This document shows, in pieces, positions 1-9,010 of a DNA stretch of 9,967 nucleotides. Numbering within the stretch: the stretch's first letter is position 1; every line of letters starts with the position of its first letter. The position numbers were made by a program, and so were the translations under genes. The notes under the pieces are model-generated. The model made no database searches. It saw only the letters and a list, made by a program, of their open reading frames with translations, and had not been told where the DNA came from. Source of the DNA: DATJNI01 sp035508275 (GTDB lineage Bacteria; Patescibacteriota; Saccharimonadia; Saccharimonadales; UBA4665); the NCBI GenBank assembly GCA_035508275.1, contig DATJNI010000017.1, forward strand, positions 1-9,967. Reading direction: 5' to 3'.

Positions 1-405
<405 letters not shown>

Positions 406-528
406 AGAATTTGTTCTTTAAAACAATTCAAAATGAACTGACGTTGATTTGCACTACCTAGTTTTTAAAGTACCTATTCCGGCTTGCTGATCGGGACAAT
501 CTAATACAGAAGCCCACATCAAGCCGTT
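406..528 (-). promoter_or_regulatory. 16S rRNA leader with a hairpin next to the mature 5' end
   Basis: This is the transcribed leader between the predicted rRNA start (about 528) and the mature 16S end. An imperfect hairpin, GAATTGTT paired with AACAAATTC with one bulged A, occupies 407-429 directly before the mature end; an alternative AAAGAA/TTCTTT pairing uses 404-419. Either could be part of a processing stem. I see no clear boxA antitermination element on the transcribed strand. Confidence 0.4.
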
Positions 529-534
529 AACATA

Positions 535-564
535 ATTCTACGCTATTCAACCACTAATCGTCAA
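535..564 (-). promoter_or_regulatory. Sigma-70-type promoter of the rRNA operon
   Basis: On the minus strand TTGACG (559-564) and TAGAAT (535-540) are separated by 18 bp, each matching the consensus at five of six positions. The -35 lies only 42 bp beyond the gyrA stop codon, and the predicted transcript starts near 528, about 120 nt before mature 16S. This is the best promoter in the gyrA-16S gap. Confidence 0.75.
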
Positions 565-606
565 GGGGTAAATGGATTACATGTGTTGTATGCACATCTA
601 CAATTT

Positions 607-3177
607 CTAGACAATTTTTGTGTTCGTTTCTTTGGGAGATTCTTTTTTTTCGTCCGTATCTTCATCCTCTGTCTTATCTACTAAGGCCAGAGAGACGACT
701 TCATCCTTATCATTAAGTCGCATTATCCTCACTCCTTGGGTAGCTCTACCTAAAGCCGGTATGTTATTCAGGCCCAGCCTTATAGTTTGTCCCTGCTGAC
801 TAATTATAATAACCTCTTGGTCATCTCCGATAAGTGTTTTTACCCCGATAAGATCACCAGTTTTATTGTTGACTACTGCCGATCTAATGCCTACTCCGCC
901 TCTAGCGTGTGGTGTAAACTGCGCTACCTTTGTCTTTTTACCATAACCGTACTTACTGATAACAAAGATGTCTGAGCCCTCTTCGACAATATCCATACCA
1001 ATAACCTTATCCTCTGGGCGAAGCCTAATGCCTCTCACCCCTCGACTAGCCCGACCCATTGGCCTAACGCCACTTTCATCGAAGCGGATAGCCTGACCTT
1101 GGGCTGTAGAAATTAGTATTTCATTCTTGCCTGTTGTTGTTCTTACCCACTTAAGCTCATCGTTCTCGTCCAGATTGATAGCAATTAAACCACTGCTTCT
1201 AACGTTGTTATATTGTTCGAACGGTGTCTTTTTGATAACGCCCCTAACCGTACACATTATTAGATTTTTAGCGTCAAGAGTTTTGCTGATGTTCAGTATG
1301 CTACTGACCGTTTCCTCGGGCTGAAGTTGCAATAAATTAACTAGCGCTATGCCTTTAGCGTTAAGGCCAACAGCCGGCACTTCGTAAGTTTTCATTCTGA
1401 ATACCCGACCCTTATTGGTAAAGAATAGTATAAAGTCATGAGTGGAAGCGTTAACAACGTGCTCTATGACATCCTCTTCTCTGGTAGCCATCCCTTTTCG
1501 GCCTTTGCCACCTCTACCCTGTTTCTTATACTCAGCCAGCGGGCTTCTCTTAATGTAATTGGCTGCTGTTAGTGTTACTGCCACTTGCTCATCAGCTATT
1601 AGATCCTCATCACTCATTTTGCCTAGCTCACCAGCTATGACCTTTGTCCTACGTTCATCACCATACTGCTTCTTGATGGCCTCAAGCTCTTCCTTAATGA
1701 TCTTTAGTATCTTCTTTTCGTCGGCCAGTACACCTTCAAGGCCAGCTATGAGCTTGTTTAGTTCAGCCAGCTCATCTTCTATCTTCTTACGCTCTAGCCC
1801 AGCAAGCGTTCTTAGCTGCATAGCTAGAATAGCTTTGGCTTGAATATCGCTAAGCTTAAATTTCTTAATAAGGTTCTCGGCAGCCTCTTCTGATGTTCGG
1901 CTAGCTCTAATTATTTTAATTACTTCCTCTATGTGGTCTAGCGCCGTCTTAAGTCCATCAAGTATGTGGGCTCTTTCCTTGGCCTTTTTAAGCTCGAATT
2001 CTGTTCTTCGTCTGACTACCGTTCGACGATGCTTTATGTGCTCATTAATTATGTCTTGCAAGCCCATGACTCTAGGCTGAATGCCATCGACTAGGGCCAT
2101 CATATTAAAGTGGAAGCTCTGTTGGAGCGGAGTCAGCTTATATAGCTGATTTAATAGCTTCTTGGGATAAGCATCTTTCTTGAGATCAATCACTATCCTT
2201 ACTTGGCCCCTAGCCGTTTCGTCTCTAAGGTCGCTAATGCCGCTTATTTTCTTGTCTCGAACTAGTTCAGCAATCTTAAGAACTAGCGATTCTTTGTTAA
2301 CGGCGTAGGGTATCTCAGTTATTATGATCTGGCTTCTACTTTTGACGCCTTCTACTACTTCAGCTACTCCCCTTGTAACGACTCCGCCTCGTCCAGTGGC
2401 ATAAGCCGACCTAATCGATTCTTTGCCATAGATAACCCCACCAGTTGGAAAGTCAGGACCTTTAACAAACTTTAATAGGTCGTCGAGTCCAGCCTCAGGG
2501 TTGTCTATGAGGTAAATTTCGGCGTCTACAAGCTCGCTTAGGCTGTGAGGTGGTATATTTGTCGCCATGCCTACTGCAATGCCTAATTGGCCGTTTAAAA
2601 GAAGATTCGGGAGTTTAGCAGGTAGAACCGAAGGTTCCTGTGTTGTACCGTCGTAGTTGTCTCTAAAATCTACTGTCTCTTTGTCTATATCCGCCAATAG
2701 CTCGTCGGCAAGTCTAGCCATCTTGGCTTCTGTATAACGCATAGCTGCGGGGGGATCACCATCCATTGAACCAAAGTTCCCCTGTCCGTTTACTAGGGTA
2801 TAGCGCATAGCCCAAGGTTGAGCCATTCTTACCATAGCATCATATATGGAAGCGTCGCCGTGGGGGTGGTACTTACCCATAACAGCACCGACAACATTTG
2901 CACTTTTACGGTGCCTGGACCCACTTCGTAGTCCTTCTTCATTCATACTGTACAAAATGCGCCTATGTACCGGTTTAAGACCATCCCTGACGTCAGGCAA
3001 GGCTCTGTCTATAATTACACTCATGGAATAGCGTAAATAACTATCTTCCATGACGTTTTCAACGCTTCTACGTTCTAATACCCTAGAGTGATCTACCTTA
3101 ACTAGCTCGACCATGGTACCAGGATCTATATTCTCTGGCTCGGGTAATATATTTGCCTGCTTGTCTTCTTCGTCCAT
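607..3177 (-). CDS. gyrA: DNA gyrase subunit A
   Basis: Subunit A of the A2B2 type II topoisomerase that introduces negative supercoils; it cuts and rejoins DNA in the cytoplasm. The product has 856 residues, normal for GyrA. The N-terminal breakage-reunion domain carries the catalytic Tyr at residue 148 in AAMRYTEA, preceded by the winged-helix segment HPHGDASIYD. A long coiled-coil region (about 380-480) follows, then a six-bladed C-terminal beta-pinwheel. The GyrA box QGRGGKG is at 553-559, which supports gyrase over topoisomerase IV ParC. The last about 25 residues are an acidic, charged tail. The ATG start follows the gyrB TAG after two bases, so the genes are probably translated together; only a weak GGA lies upstream. 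In the quinolone pocket the position of E. coli Ser83 is Ala109, while the Asp87 equivalent is kept as Asp113. Confidence 0.98.
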   Translation of the reverse strand: MDEEDKQANILPEPENIDPGTMVELVKVDHSRVLERRSVENVMEDSYLRYSMSVIIDRALPDVRDGLKPVHRRILYSMNEEGLRSGSRHRKSANVVGAVMGKYHPHGDASIYDAMVRMAQPWAMRYTLVNGQGNFGSMDGDPPAAMRYTEAKMARLADELLADIDKETVDFRDNYDGTTQEPSVLPAKLPNLLLNGQLGIAVGMATNIPPHSLSELVDAEIYLIDNPEAGLDDLLKFVKGPDFPTGGVIYGKESIRSAYATGRGGVVTRGVAEVVEGVKSRSQIIITEIPYAVNKESLVLKIAELVRDKKISGISDLRDETARGQVRIVIDLKKDAYPKKLLNQLYKLTPLQQSFHFNMMALVDGIQPRVMGLQDIINEHIKHRRTVVRRRTEFELKKAKERAHILDGLKTALDHIEEVIKIIRASRTSEEAAENLIKKFKLSDIQAKAILAMQLRTLAGLERKKIEDELAELNKLIAGLEGVLADEKKILKIIKEELEAIKKQYGDERRTKVIAGELGKMSDEDLIADEQVAVTLTAANYIKRSPLAEYKKQGRGGKGRKGMATREEDVIEHVVNASTHDFILFFTNKGRVFRMKTYEVPAVGLNAKGIALVNLLQLQPEETVSSILNISKTLDAKNLIMCTVRGVIKKTPFEQYNNVRSSGLIAINLDENDELKWVRTTTGKNEILISTAQGQAIRFDESGVRPMGRASRGVRGIRLRPEDKVIGMDIVEEGSDIFVISKYGYGKKTKVAQFTPHARGGVGIRSAVVNNKTGDLIGVKTLIGDDQEVIIISQQGQTIRLGLNNIPALGRATQGVRIMRLNDKDEVVSLALVDKTEDEDTDEKKESPKETNTKIV

Positions 3178-3179
3178 AA

Positions 3180-5156
3180 CTAAATATCCAAATCCTTTAC
3201 GAACTTAGCATTGGCTTGAATAAAACTTTTCCTGAGCTCTACTTCTGTACCCATGAGCTTGGAGAAAATAGTGTCAGCTTTCTCGGCATCTTCTACTTTA
3301 ACCTGTACCAGAACCCTCTTTTCCGGGTTCATAGTGGTTTCAAATAACTGGTCAGCGTCCATTTCGCCGAGGCCCTTGTAGCGTTTTTGCTCAACAAATC
3401 CAGCTTGTTTGTACTTCTCAGTCTCATCCGATAGCTTCTCACCGCTCTTCTTTCGTTTGGCTACTTCTTTATCCAAAACCTCATCTAGCTCATCTTCATC
3501 GTATATGAAGACTTGGCTCTTGCGTCCTGGTTTTACCAGTTCAAATAGAGGCGGCTTAGCTAAATACAGGTGCCCGCCATCGATTACGCCTTTCATGTAG
3601 CGGAAAAAGAAAGTCATTAAAAGAGTTGATATATGGCTACCGTCAACATCTGCATCGGTCATAATAATTATCCTGTCATAGCGAAGGCCTTCCATATCAA
3701 ACGACTCTTCTATACCGACTCCAAGAGCTTTTATTAGATTTAGAATCTCGTTGTTAGCTAGCATTTTATCCAGCCTAGCTCTTTCAACGTTTAATACCTT
3801 GCCTCTTAGCGGAAGGATAGCCTGGCTCTTACTGTCACGGCCAGATTTAGCACTGCCACCAGCCGAATCGCCCTCCACAAGATATAGCTCGGAGTCTTTG
3901 GGATCCTTATTAGAACAGTCGGCTAGTTTGCCCGGCATACTAGCCCCATCCAAAATGCCTTTTCTAAGTATATTTTCTCGTGCAGCTCTCGCCGCCTTCC
4001 TGGCTCTAGCAGCCAGCAGTGCTTTACCAACTATCTTCCTTGCAACAGCCGGGTGCTCTTCGAGATAGTAGTTAAAATATTCGTTCATAACTTGCTCGAC
4101 GTTGCCTCGGATTTCCGGATTACCAAGCTTATTCTTGGTCTGACCTTCAAACTGCGGATCGGTAAGTTTAACCAGTATTACTGCAGTTAAACCTTCTCGC
4201 GTGTCTTCCCCAGTTAAGTTTTCTTCTTTCTCTTTGAGCAACCCGTTTTTCCGGGCATAGTCGTTAATTACTCTCGTTAGTGAAGCTCTAAAGCCAGTTA
4301 AGTGGGTTCCACCCTCTGGGTTAAGCACGTTATTAGCAAAAGCCTTAATTGTCTCGCTGTAAGCGTCGGTATACTGCAGTGCTATTTCGATCTGTGAGTC
4401 TTGTACTGGCTTGTCTACGTAGAAGATATCCTCGTCGACAATTTCTTTACCTACATTTAGATGCTTAACGTAGCTCTGTATTCCACCCTCAAAGTAGAAG
4501 CCATAACTTCGGCCAGTAGACTCTTCTTCTAGCCAGGTATGGATGCCTTTTGTTAGATAAGCTGCGTGCCTAAGGCGATCTAACACAAGATCATAATTGA
4601 ACTTTGTGCTCTCAAATATTTTCTCGTCAGGATAAAAGGTAATTATGGTGCCAGTTTCGTTAGTTGTACCGGTAGATTTAAGGGGGCCTAGAGGCTTGCC
4701 TCTTTCGTACTCTTGATACCAAACCTTACCGTCCCTTTTAACGGTTATAGTTAGCTTTGAAGAAAGCGCATTAACTACACTACTACCTACTCCGTGTAGA
4801 CCACCAGACACTTTATATCCTCCGCCACCGAACTTACCTCCGGCGTGAAGAACAGTTAAGACCGTTTCAACTGTGCTTTTTTTAGTCTTCGGGTGAATGT
4901 CCGTAGGTATGCCACGTCCGTTGTCGGTAACTGTTACGCTACCGTCTTTATGCATAATTACAGACACCTCGGTTGCATGACCGGCTAGCGCCTCGTCAAT
5001 ACCGTTGTCTACAAGTTCCCAAACCAAATGGTGAAGACCTTCAAGACCCGTTCCTCCGATATACATACCCGGTCGTTTACGAACTGGTTCGAGACCCTCC
5101 AGAACTGTTATTTGGTCAGAGGAATAGCTGGATTTTTTCTTTTGCGGTTCTGCCAC
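3180..5156 (-). CDS. gyrB: DNA gyrase subunit B
   Basis: ATPase subunit of DNA gyrase, partner of the GyrA encoded immediately downstream. The product has 658 residues, the short form typical outside gamma-proteobacteria. The GHKL ATPase domain shows Glu47 and Asn51 in ELVDNGIDEA, the Asp78 motif TDNGRGIP, and the ATP lid GGLHGVGSSVVNALS. The transducer domain follows. The TOPRIM domain carries EGDSAGGSAKSGRD starting at Glu428 and the metal-binding DADVDG at 501-506. The C-terminal tail has the standard YKGLGEMDADQL motif. The Arg corresponding to E. coli Arg136 (in VKRDG) is kept. The start is GTG at 5156, chosen because of the AAGGTG Shine-Dalgarno nine bases upstream and because MAEPQ leads directly into the conserved domain. 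The gene has its own promoter in the gap before it. Confidence 0.98.
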   Translation of the reverse strand: MAEPQKKKSSYSSDQITVLEGLEPVRKRPGMYIGGTGLEGLHHLVWELVDNGIDEALAGHATEVSVIMHKDGSVTVTDNGRGIPTDIHPKTKKSTVETVLTVLHAGGKFGGGGYKVSGGLHGVGSSVVNALSSKLTITVKRDGKVWYQEYERGKPLGPLKSTGTTNETGTIITFYPDEKIFESTKFNYDLVLDRLRHAAYLTKGIHTWLEEESTGRSYGFYFEGGIQSYVKHLNVGKEIVDEDIFYVDKPVQDSQIEIALQYTDAYSETIKAFANNVLNPEGGTHLTGFRASLTRVINDYARKNGLLKEKEENLTGEDTREGLTAVILVKLTDPQFEGQTKNKLGNPEIRGNVEQVMNEYFNYYLEEHPAVARKIVGKALLAARARKAARAARENILRKGILDGASMPGKLADCSNKDPKDSELYLVEGDSAGGSAKSGRDSKSQAILPLRGKVLNVERARLDKMLANNEILNLIKALGVGIEESFDMEGLRYDRIIIMTDADVDGSHISTLLMTFFFRYMKGVIDGGHLYLAKPPLFELVKPGRKSQVFIYDEDELDEVLDKEVAKRKKSGEKLSDETEKYKQAGFVEQKRYKGLGEMDADQLFETTMNPEKRVLVQVKVEDAEKADTIFSKLMGTEVELRKSFIQANAKFVKDLDI

Positions 5157-5165
5157 TACTTAAAA

Positions 5166-5171
5166 CACCTT
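5166..5171 (-). promoter_or_regulatory. Ribosome binding site of gyrB, deciding a GTG start
   Basis: AAGGTG on the minus strand, nine bases before the GTG at 5154-5156. It is the clearest Shine-Dalgarno among the minus-strand genes here and supports the GTG start. Confidence 0.65.
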
Positions 5172-5212
5172 CTACTTAAACAATAGTTTAAATTTTGATT
5201 CCCACTACATAT

Positions 5213-5241
5213 ATTTTAACAAATATTAGCTAAATTCTCAA
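5213..5241 (-). promoter_or_regulatory. Extended -10 promoter of gyrB-gyrA
   Basis: TTGAGA (5236-5241) and TAAAAT (5213-5218) are separated by 17 bp, with a TGT extended -10 directly before the -10 hexamer. The predicted start near 5206 gives a 5' UTR of about 50 nt. No U-tract hairpin lies between the ATPase stop (5270) and this promoter, so read-through from the upstream operon is possible. Confidence 0.75.
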
Positions 5242-5269
5242 ACCTTTTAACGCTGTTTTTGCTCTAGTT

Positions 5270-8191
5270 TTAGCTACTTTTTTGCTTGAAAGTACCGTCG
5301 TGATCTATGAAGATAGTATCGTCTTCGCTCGATTGAAAATTAGAGTCATTTAGATTTACGCTGTGCTCGGTTTTTCTAGGCTTTTCTGCTGCTTGACTAG
5401 GAGCATTGAGCATGCCCTTCAGTTCTTGAGCCACCTGGTCAGCTTCCTTTTTTTCAACACTTTCGCTAGATATATTCTTCGTATTATCCTGTGCACTTAG
5501 GGTCATGTTAGTTTCGGGTTTCTGGACAATCTGCTGATGGCTAGCCGGGGGTTGCATTGAAGGACTTGGACTGGACGGTGGGAAAGATAACGGAGCTGCA
5601 GGAGACTGCGGAGTCTGCTTTTTAGCCAGCCACTCATCAAGGAATGATCCAGAACCGGGGCTAGCTGGCAGATTCGGACGAGCCTGCGCGGCAGGCCTCT
5701 GAGTGGGAGTCCCAAAGCCGGAACCCGGCGTATTGGGAGCTCTGACCCCAGGCACTTCCTTAGTGGTCATTCTTTCTTGTATTGCCTTCTCGACTTGAGC
5801 CCTTGGCCTACCATATTTAGCTGAAGATAACTGCTTTAGGGCGGCTGCAAGTTTTGTATTAGTCGTCCCAAGCTTGGGCATAGTGTTCATGCTAAACGGC
5901 GATGTTGGTATTCCCCCTATAAGAGTCCGGACTATGGTGTTGTAGTTGGGTATTCTAAGAAGGTCCTCTTCATCAAATGTAGGCTGGAAATATTTACCAA
6001 GTGCTTCAAGATCGTTCTGTCCTATGCGGAAGCTAACTATTGTACCCATATTGCCAAAGACGGCATCTCTAATTTCTGGGGTTAGCTGTGTCGTAAATTG
6101 GTTAGCGACTATTAGATTCAAGTGGAACTTTCGAGCTTCGGAAGTGATGGTGGCGAAGCTATCTGTAGAGAAGTTCTGGAACTCATCAACATAGAGACAG
6201 AAGTCTACCCTATCCTCTTCCGGGATATCTACTCTACTCATTGCAGCAGCTTGGAACTTCATAACGAATATCATGCCGAGAAGCTTACTGTTTAGGTCTC
6301 CAGTTCTACCCTTGCTTAGATTTACAAGCAAAATCTTCTTGTTATCCATTATGTAGCGCAGGTCAAAAGAGCTTTTTGTTTGGCCAATTATATTGCGCAT
6401 CATATCGTTATTCAAAAATGCGCCGAACTTACTTACGAACCAACCGACGACTTCGCCAAAATCATTGGAGCGCTGTGAGGCAGGAATTTCTTTCGTCCAG
6501 AATTCTTTTATGTTTATATCGTCTACGTATTGTAATTTTTGCTGCACATATTTCGGATCTCTAAATAACTTGGGTATATCCACCAATGTACCTCCCTCAG
6601 GGTCTGCCATAACAGTTAGAGCAGCATGCCTAAACATATGCTCGTATCTCGGTCCCATTATGCCTTGGTGTTGTGGATCATACAATTTATATAACATGTT
6701 TATGGCTTCCTGGATCAGGAAGTCCTTTTGATCAGGACTAAAGTACTCAAATAGATTAAGACCCATCGGGAATTCCATGTCTGACGGGTTGAAATATATG
6801 ACATCTTCTGTTCTCTCCTTGGGCACCATAGCTAGGAGTTCATCGACCACATCACCGTGCGGATCGACGAAGGCAAAGCCGTTGCCTCTAAGCATATCTT
6901 GTAAAGCCAGGTTTTCTAGGAATGTAGATTTACCTGTTCCTGTCTGGCCTACAACGTACATGTGTCTTTGCCTGTCCGACAGGCTAAGCCTTATGGGTTT
7001 CTTTGCACCCCTAAAGATGTTGTAACCAAGTAACAAACCATCCTCCGGTATATCTGTAGGCCCATCTACCTGTTTAGATCCCTGTCTTATAAGCTGGGAG
7101 GTAGGTAGGCTTCTCTCATCGGGGAAATGGAACAACGTTGCAAGCTCAACAGCGTTTAAGATGTTCTTGTTGTTTTGCTGGGGGAAGAATCTCATTATAT
7201 ATGCCGTTACAAGGCTCTCTATGTCCTTAGCCATTGTGTATTTGAAGCCATTCTTACCAGGTGCATCATATAGGCTAAAACTAGCAACAATGTTGTTGAG
7301 GATGCTTAAAGCTCTTTGGCTAACATTCGACGAAACAATGATTCTTATGGAGACTTCGAAACCTGGATGCCTAGTTTTTTCGTCAATTGCATCCAAAGTT
7401 GACTGCTCTAGATTGGATAAATCTTTTGATTTTGACTCGTTATCGTTGCCGGCACTCGGCGGTTTAGCAAAAGCCACCGCCAGATCCTTAGCCAGAGTAC
7501 CAAACTCGAAACCTTTAACTCCCTTTCTCTTTTGAGAAGCCAGCTTGTTTGCTTCTTTACGCCAGTTAGGATTAGCTGGTCTAACTAGAAACTGAATTGC
7601 TGCCCCATCTTCCTTATCCAAGACAGATAGTGCGTTTAACAGAGATGCCATACCGTCTCTTTTAATATCTTGGTACGTGGCAATCGGGTAGGCATAGTTC
7701 TCTTTCAGGCTAAGCTCACCACCTATGGTGCCGCTAATCTTGCCTACTGCATTGAATACATTATGCTCTGCCACCTCCTCAAGGCGTGCAGTTGGGTACG
7801 CACTGTTAATGGCTTGCTTAATTACATCCACTAGCACTAGTGGTACGGCAGCATACATATACACCCTGCCTTGAATCCCGACGATTTCAAAAGCTATATG
7901 TCTTTGTCCATAGAAGTTACTCTTAAAGTCTTGTTTTAGCGTGCTGGCAATAATCTCATATATTGCCGTGGCTTTACTGATAGTTTCATCAGTAACGTCT
8001 CTAACGTCCCTGCTACCTACGTCTATATCATCACTCGGGGGCGGTAAATGAATAAGCATCGGCACCATCTTAAGACCGCGCTCATAGTTTTTCTGCTCCC
8101 TGTATATTCCCCTAATACGCATAAAAAGTGCGGGGGCAACAATTAAAAGTCCAAGCAGGACGATCATAGCGATTATTATTAGCAGCGTCAT
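5270..8191 (-). CDS. Membrane-anchored HerA/TraD (VirD4-like) ATPase of a CPR type IV secretion-like system
   Basis: A 973-residue P-loop ATPase of the HerA-FtsK superfamily, resembling the coupling/translocation ATPases TraD, TrwB and VirD4. One N-terminal transmembrane helix (about 2-24) is followed by a conserved-looking alpha/beta domain (about 70-400). The ATPase core has Walker A GQTGTGKST at 415-423, the family motif FVDPHGD shortly after, Walker B LYVDEFQ with Asp669-Glu670, and the sensor-like segment ANQFTTQL at 696-703. From about 812 to the end the chain is rich in Pro, Ser and Gln and looks disordered, apart from a hydrophobic FLDEWLAKK patch at 850-858. Family knowledge suggests a hexamer that moves DNA or protein through the membrane; the substrate is unknown. 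It starts three bases after the upstream small gene, so they are probably cotranscribed. No relaxase or VirB genes are in view, so conjugation is not shown. Confidence 0.88.
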   Translation of the reverse strand: MTLLIIIAMIVLLGLLIVAPALFMRIRGIYREQKNYERGLKMVPMLIHLPPPSDDIDVGSRDVRDVTDETISKATAIYEIIASTLKQDFKSNFYGQRHIAFEIVGIQGRVYMYAAVPLVLVDVIKQAINSAYPTARLEEVAEHNVFNAVGKISGTIGGELSLKENYAYPIATYQDIKRDGMASLLNALSVLDKEDGAAIQFLVRPANPNWRKEANKLASQKRKGVKGFEFGTLAKDLAVAFAKPPSAGNDNESKSKDLSNLEQSTLDAIDEKTRHPGFEVSIRIIVSSNVSQRALSILNNIVASFSLYDAPGKNGFKYTMAKDIESLVTAYIMRFFPQQNNKNILNAVELATLFHFPDERSLPTSQLIRQGSKQVDGPTDIPEDGLLLGYNIFRGAKKPIRLSLSDRQRHMYVVGQTGTGKSTFLENLALQDMLRGNGFAFVDPHGDVVDELLAMVPKERTEDVIYFNPSDMEFPMGLNLFEYFSPDQKDFLIQEAINMLYKLYDPQHQGIMGPRYEHMFRHAALTVMADPEGGTLVDIPKLFRDPKYVQQKLQYVDDINIKEFWTKEIPASQRSNDFGEVVGWFVSKFGAFLNNDMMRNIIGQTKSSFDLRYIMDNKKILLVNLSKGRTGDLNSKLLGMIFVMKFQAAAMSRVDIPEEDRVDFCLYVDEFQNFSTDSFATITSEARKFHLNLIVANQFTTQLTPEIRDAVFGNMGTIVSFRIGQNDLEALGKYFQPTFDEEDLLRIPNYNTIVRTLIGGIPTSPFSMNTMPKLGTTNTKLAAALKQLSSAKYGRPRAQVEKAIQERMTTKEVPGVRAPNTPGSGFGTPTQRPAAQARPNLPASPGSGSFLDEWLAKKQTPQSPAAPLSFPPSSPSPSMQPPASHQQIVQKPETNMTLSAQDNTKNISSESVEKKEADQVAQELKGMLNAPSQAAEKPRKTEHSVNLNDSNFQSSEDDTIFIDHDGTFKQKSS

Positions 8192-8194
8192 TAT

Positions 8195-8614
8195 TTACTC
8201 GGTAATCTTTATAGTTTTGTTAAATCTCTTCTTCATGTAGTCCGCTTTTAGAAGAGTTAGCTCTTCACTCTGTTTATGAGGGTTGTCCCTGTTCTTATTG
8301 ACGATAGCCTTGGCTTTATCTACCCATTCTTTGTCAATTAGATCTTTGTCCTGAGCAATGCTTAATCCAATTGGAGCTTGTGGCTTATCTTCGTCGTCAT
8401 CTTTCTTCTGTTGAATAAACTGAGGTGCCGGCGCATCTGGTACTGGTAAAAGTACGGGTTCATGAGGCTTTTTTGTGCTTTTGTGATGATGTTTTTCCTT
8501 CTTGGAAAGATGTTTTTCGTCAACCTTAATATCACTGCTATCCTCTCCGGGTATCAGATCGTGCTCAGAAACCGGCGGTAACTCTACCCCGCCACTATTC
8601 TTTGATGGGCTCAT
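8195..8614 (-). CDS. Small charged hypothetical protein cotranscribed with the HerA-like ATPase
   Basis: A 139-residue protein I cannot assign to a named family. The first about 80 residues look disordered: rich in Ser, Pro, Asp and Lys, with a Lys/His cluster around KKEKHHHK and an acidic KKDDDEDK stretch. The last about 55 residues are predicted helical and better ordered, with DKEWVDKAKAIV and LKADYMKKRFNK. This C-terminal pattern recalls small CPR proteins that sit beside secretion-type ATPases, but that is memory rather than a search. There is no signal peptide or membrane segment, so it is probably cytoplasmic, perhaps an adaptor. It lies 21 bp after the membrane-protein gene and 3 bp before the ATPase gene. 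No Shine-Dalgarno is visible; a TATAAT seven bases before the ATG could give a leaderless transcript. Confidence 0.8.
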   Translation of the reverse strand: MSPSKNSGGVELPPVSEHDLIPGEDSSDIKVDEKHLSKKEKHHHKSTKKPHEPVLLPVPDAPAPQFIQQKKDDDEDKPQAPIGLSIAQDKDLIDKEWVDKAKAIVNKNRDNPHKQSEELTLLKADYMKKRFNKTIKITE

Positions 8615-8621
8615 ACTTAAT

Positions 8622-8651
8622 ATTATACAGCGAAACTAATCTACTTGACGA
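8622..8651 (-). promoter_or_regulatory. Possible internal promoter giving a leaderless mRNA
   Basis: TATAAT (8622-8627) matches the -10 consensus perfectly and is preceded after 18 bp by TCGTCA (four of six). It ends seven bases before the ATG at 8614, so transcription would start at or beside the start codon. The -35 overlaps the end of the upstream gene, and the match could be chance in AT-rich DNA. Confidence 0.3.
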
Positions 8652-9010
8652 CTGACTTTCTTGTTGTAGCTGGCATAGAAATAGCCTATTACCGTAAGAG
8701 GCGCCAGAACCAAAACGTCTTTGAGGGTAAGCTCACCAATCGACTGGAGGGCTATTACTGCTGAGGTAAAGACTGTTGCCGCTATTGATAGCTTGTGGCT
8801 TTCTTTTATCTTTATTCCATAGAGGCCAAGGAGTTTGAATACCCCATAAATAAAGGCGTATACGCTAATAATTAACAGGCTGAACCCTACTATTATTACC
8901 TGTGGCGATGATTGATAAGCACTGGTATTAGAGAAAAAGATGAAGTCAGCGATGATTAACGCCAACAATAACTGGACGGAGCGGCTTTTTAGTAGTGTGA
9001 GAGCTTTCAT
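8636..9010 (-). CDS. Four-helix integral membrane protein of unknown function
   Basis: A 124-residue hydrophobic protein with four likely transmembrane helices at about 11-26, 37-63, 74-92 and 99-115. Positive charges sit at the N-terminus (KSR), in the middle loop (YGIKIKESHK) and at the C-terminus (NKKVSR), which by the positive-inside rule predicts both ends in the cytoplasm. I recognise no catalytic motif or named family. It is the first gene of an apparent operon with the small charged protein and the HerA-like ATPase, which suggests a membrane partner of that ATPase. No Shine-Dalgarno precedes the ATG; the sequence there is TTCTTATAATGAAA. The transcript probably starts far upstream, near 9234, giving a structured leader of about 220 nt. 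Start position is the least certain part. Confidence 0.72.
   Translation of the reverse strand: MKALTLLKSRSVQLLLALIIADFIFFSNTSAYQSSPQVIIVGFSLLIISVYAFIYGVFKLLGLYGIKIKESHKLSIAATVFTSAVIALQSIGELTLKDVLVLAPLTVIGYFYASYNKKVSRQVD

Noticed and set aside
411..423. boxA-like TTGTTCTTTAAAA near the 16S leader
   Set aside because: The match is on the plus strand, whereas the rRNA is transcribed from the minus strand, so it cannot act as an antitermination signal.
607..5156. Topoisomerase IV (parC/parE) instead of gyrase
   Set aside because: The A subunit carries a GyrA box (QGRGGKG) and a complete pinwheel domain, which ParC lacks; order and size also fit gyrB-gyrA.
5503..5715. Minus-strand 70-codon frame inside the ATPase tail
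   Set aside because: It is an alternative frame of the Pro/Ser-rich repeats within the ATPase gene, with no start signal.
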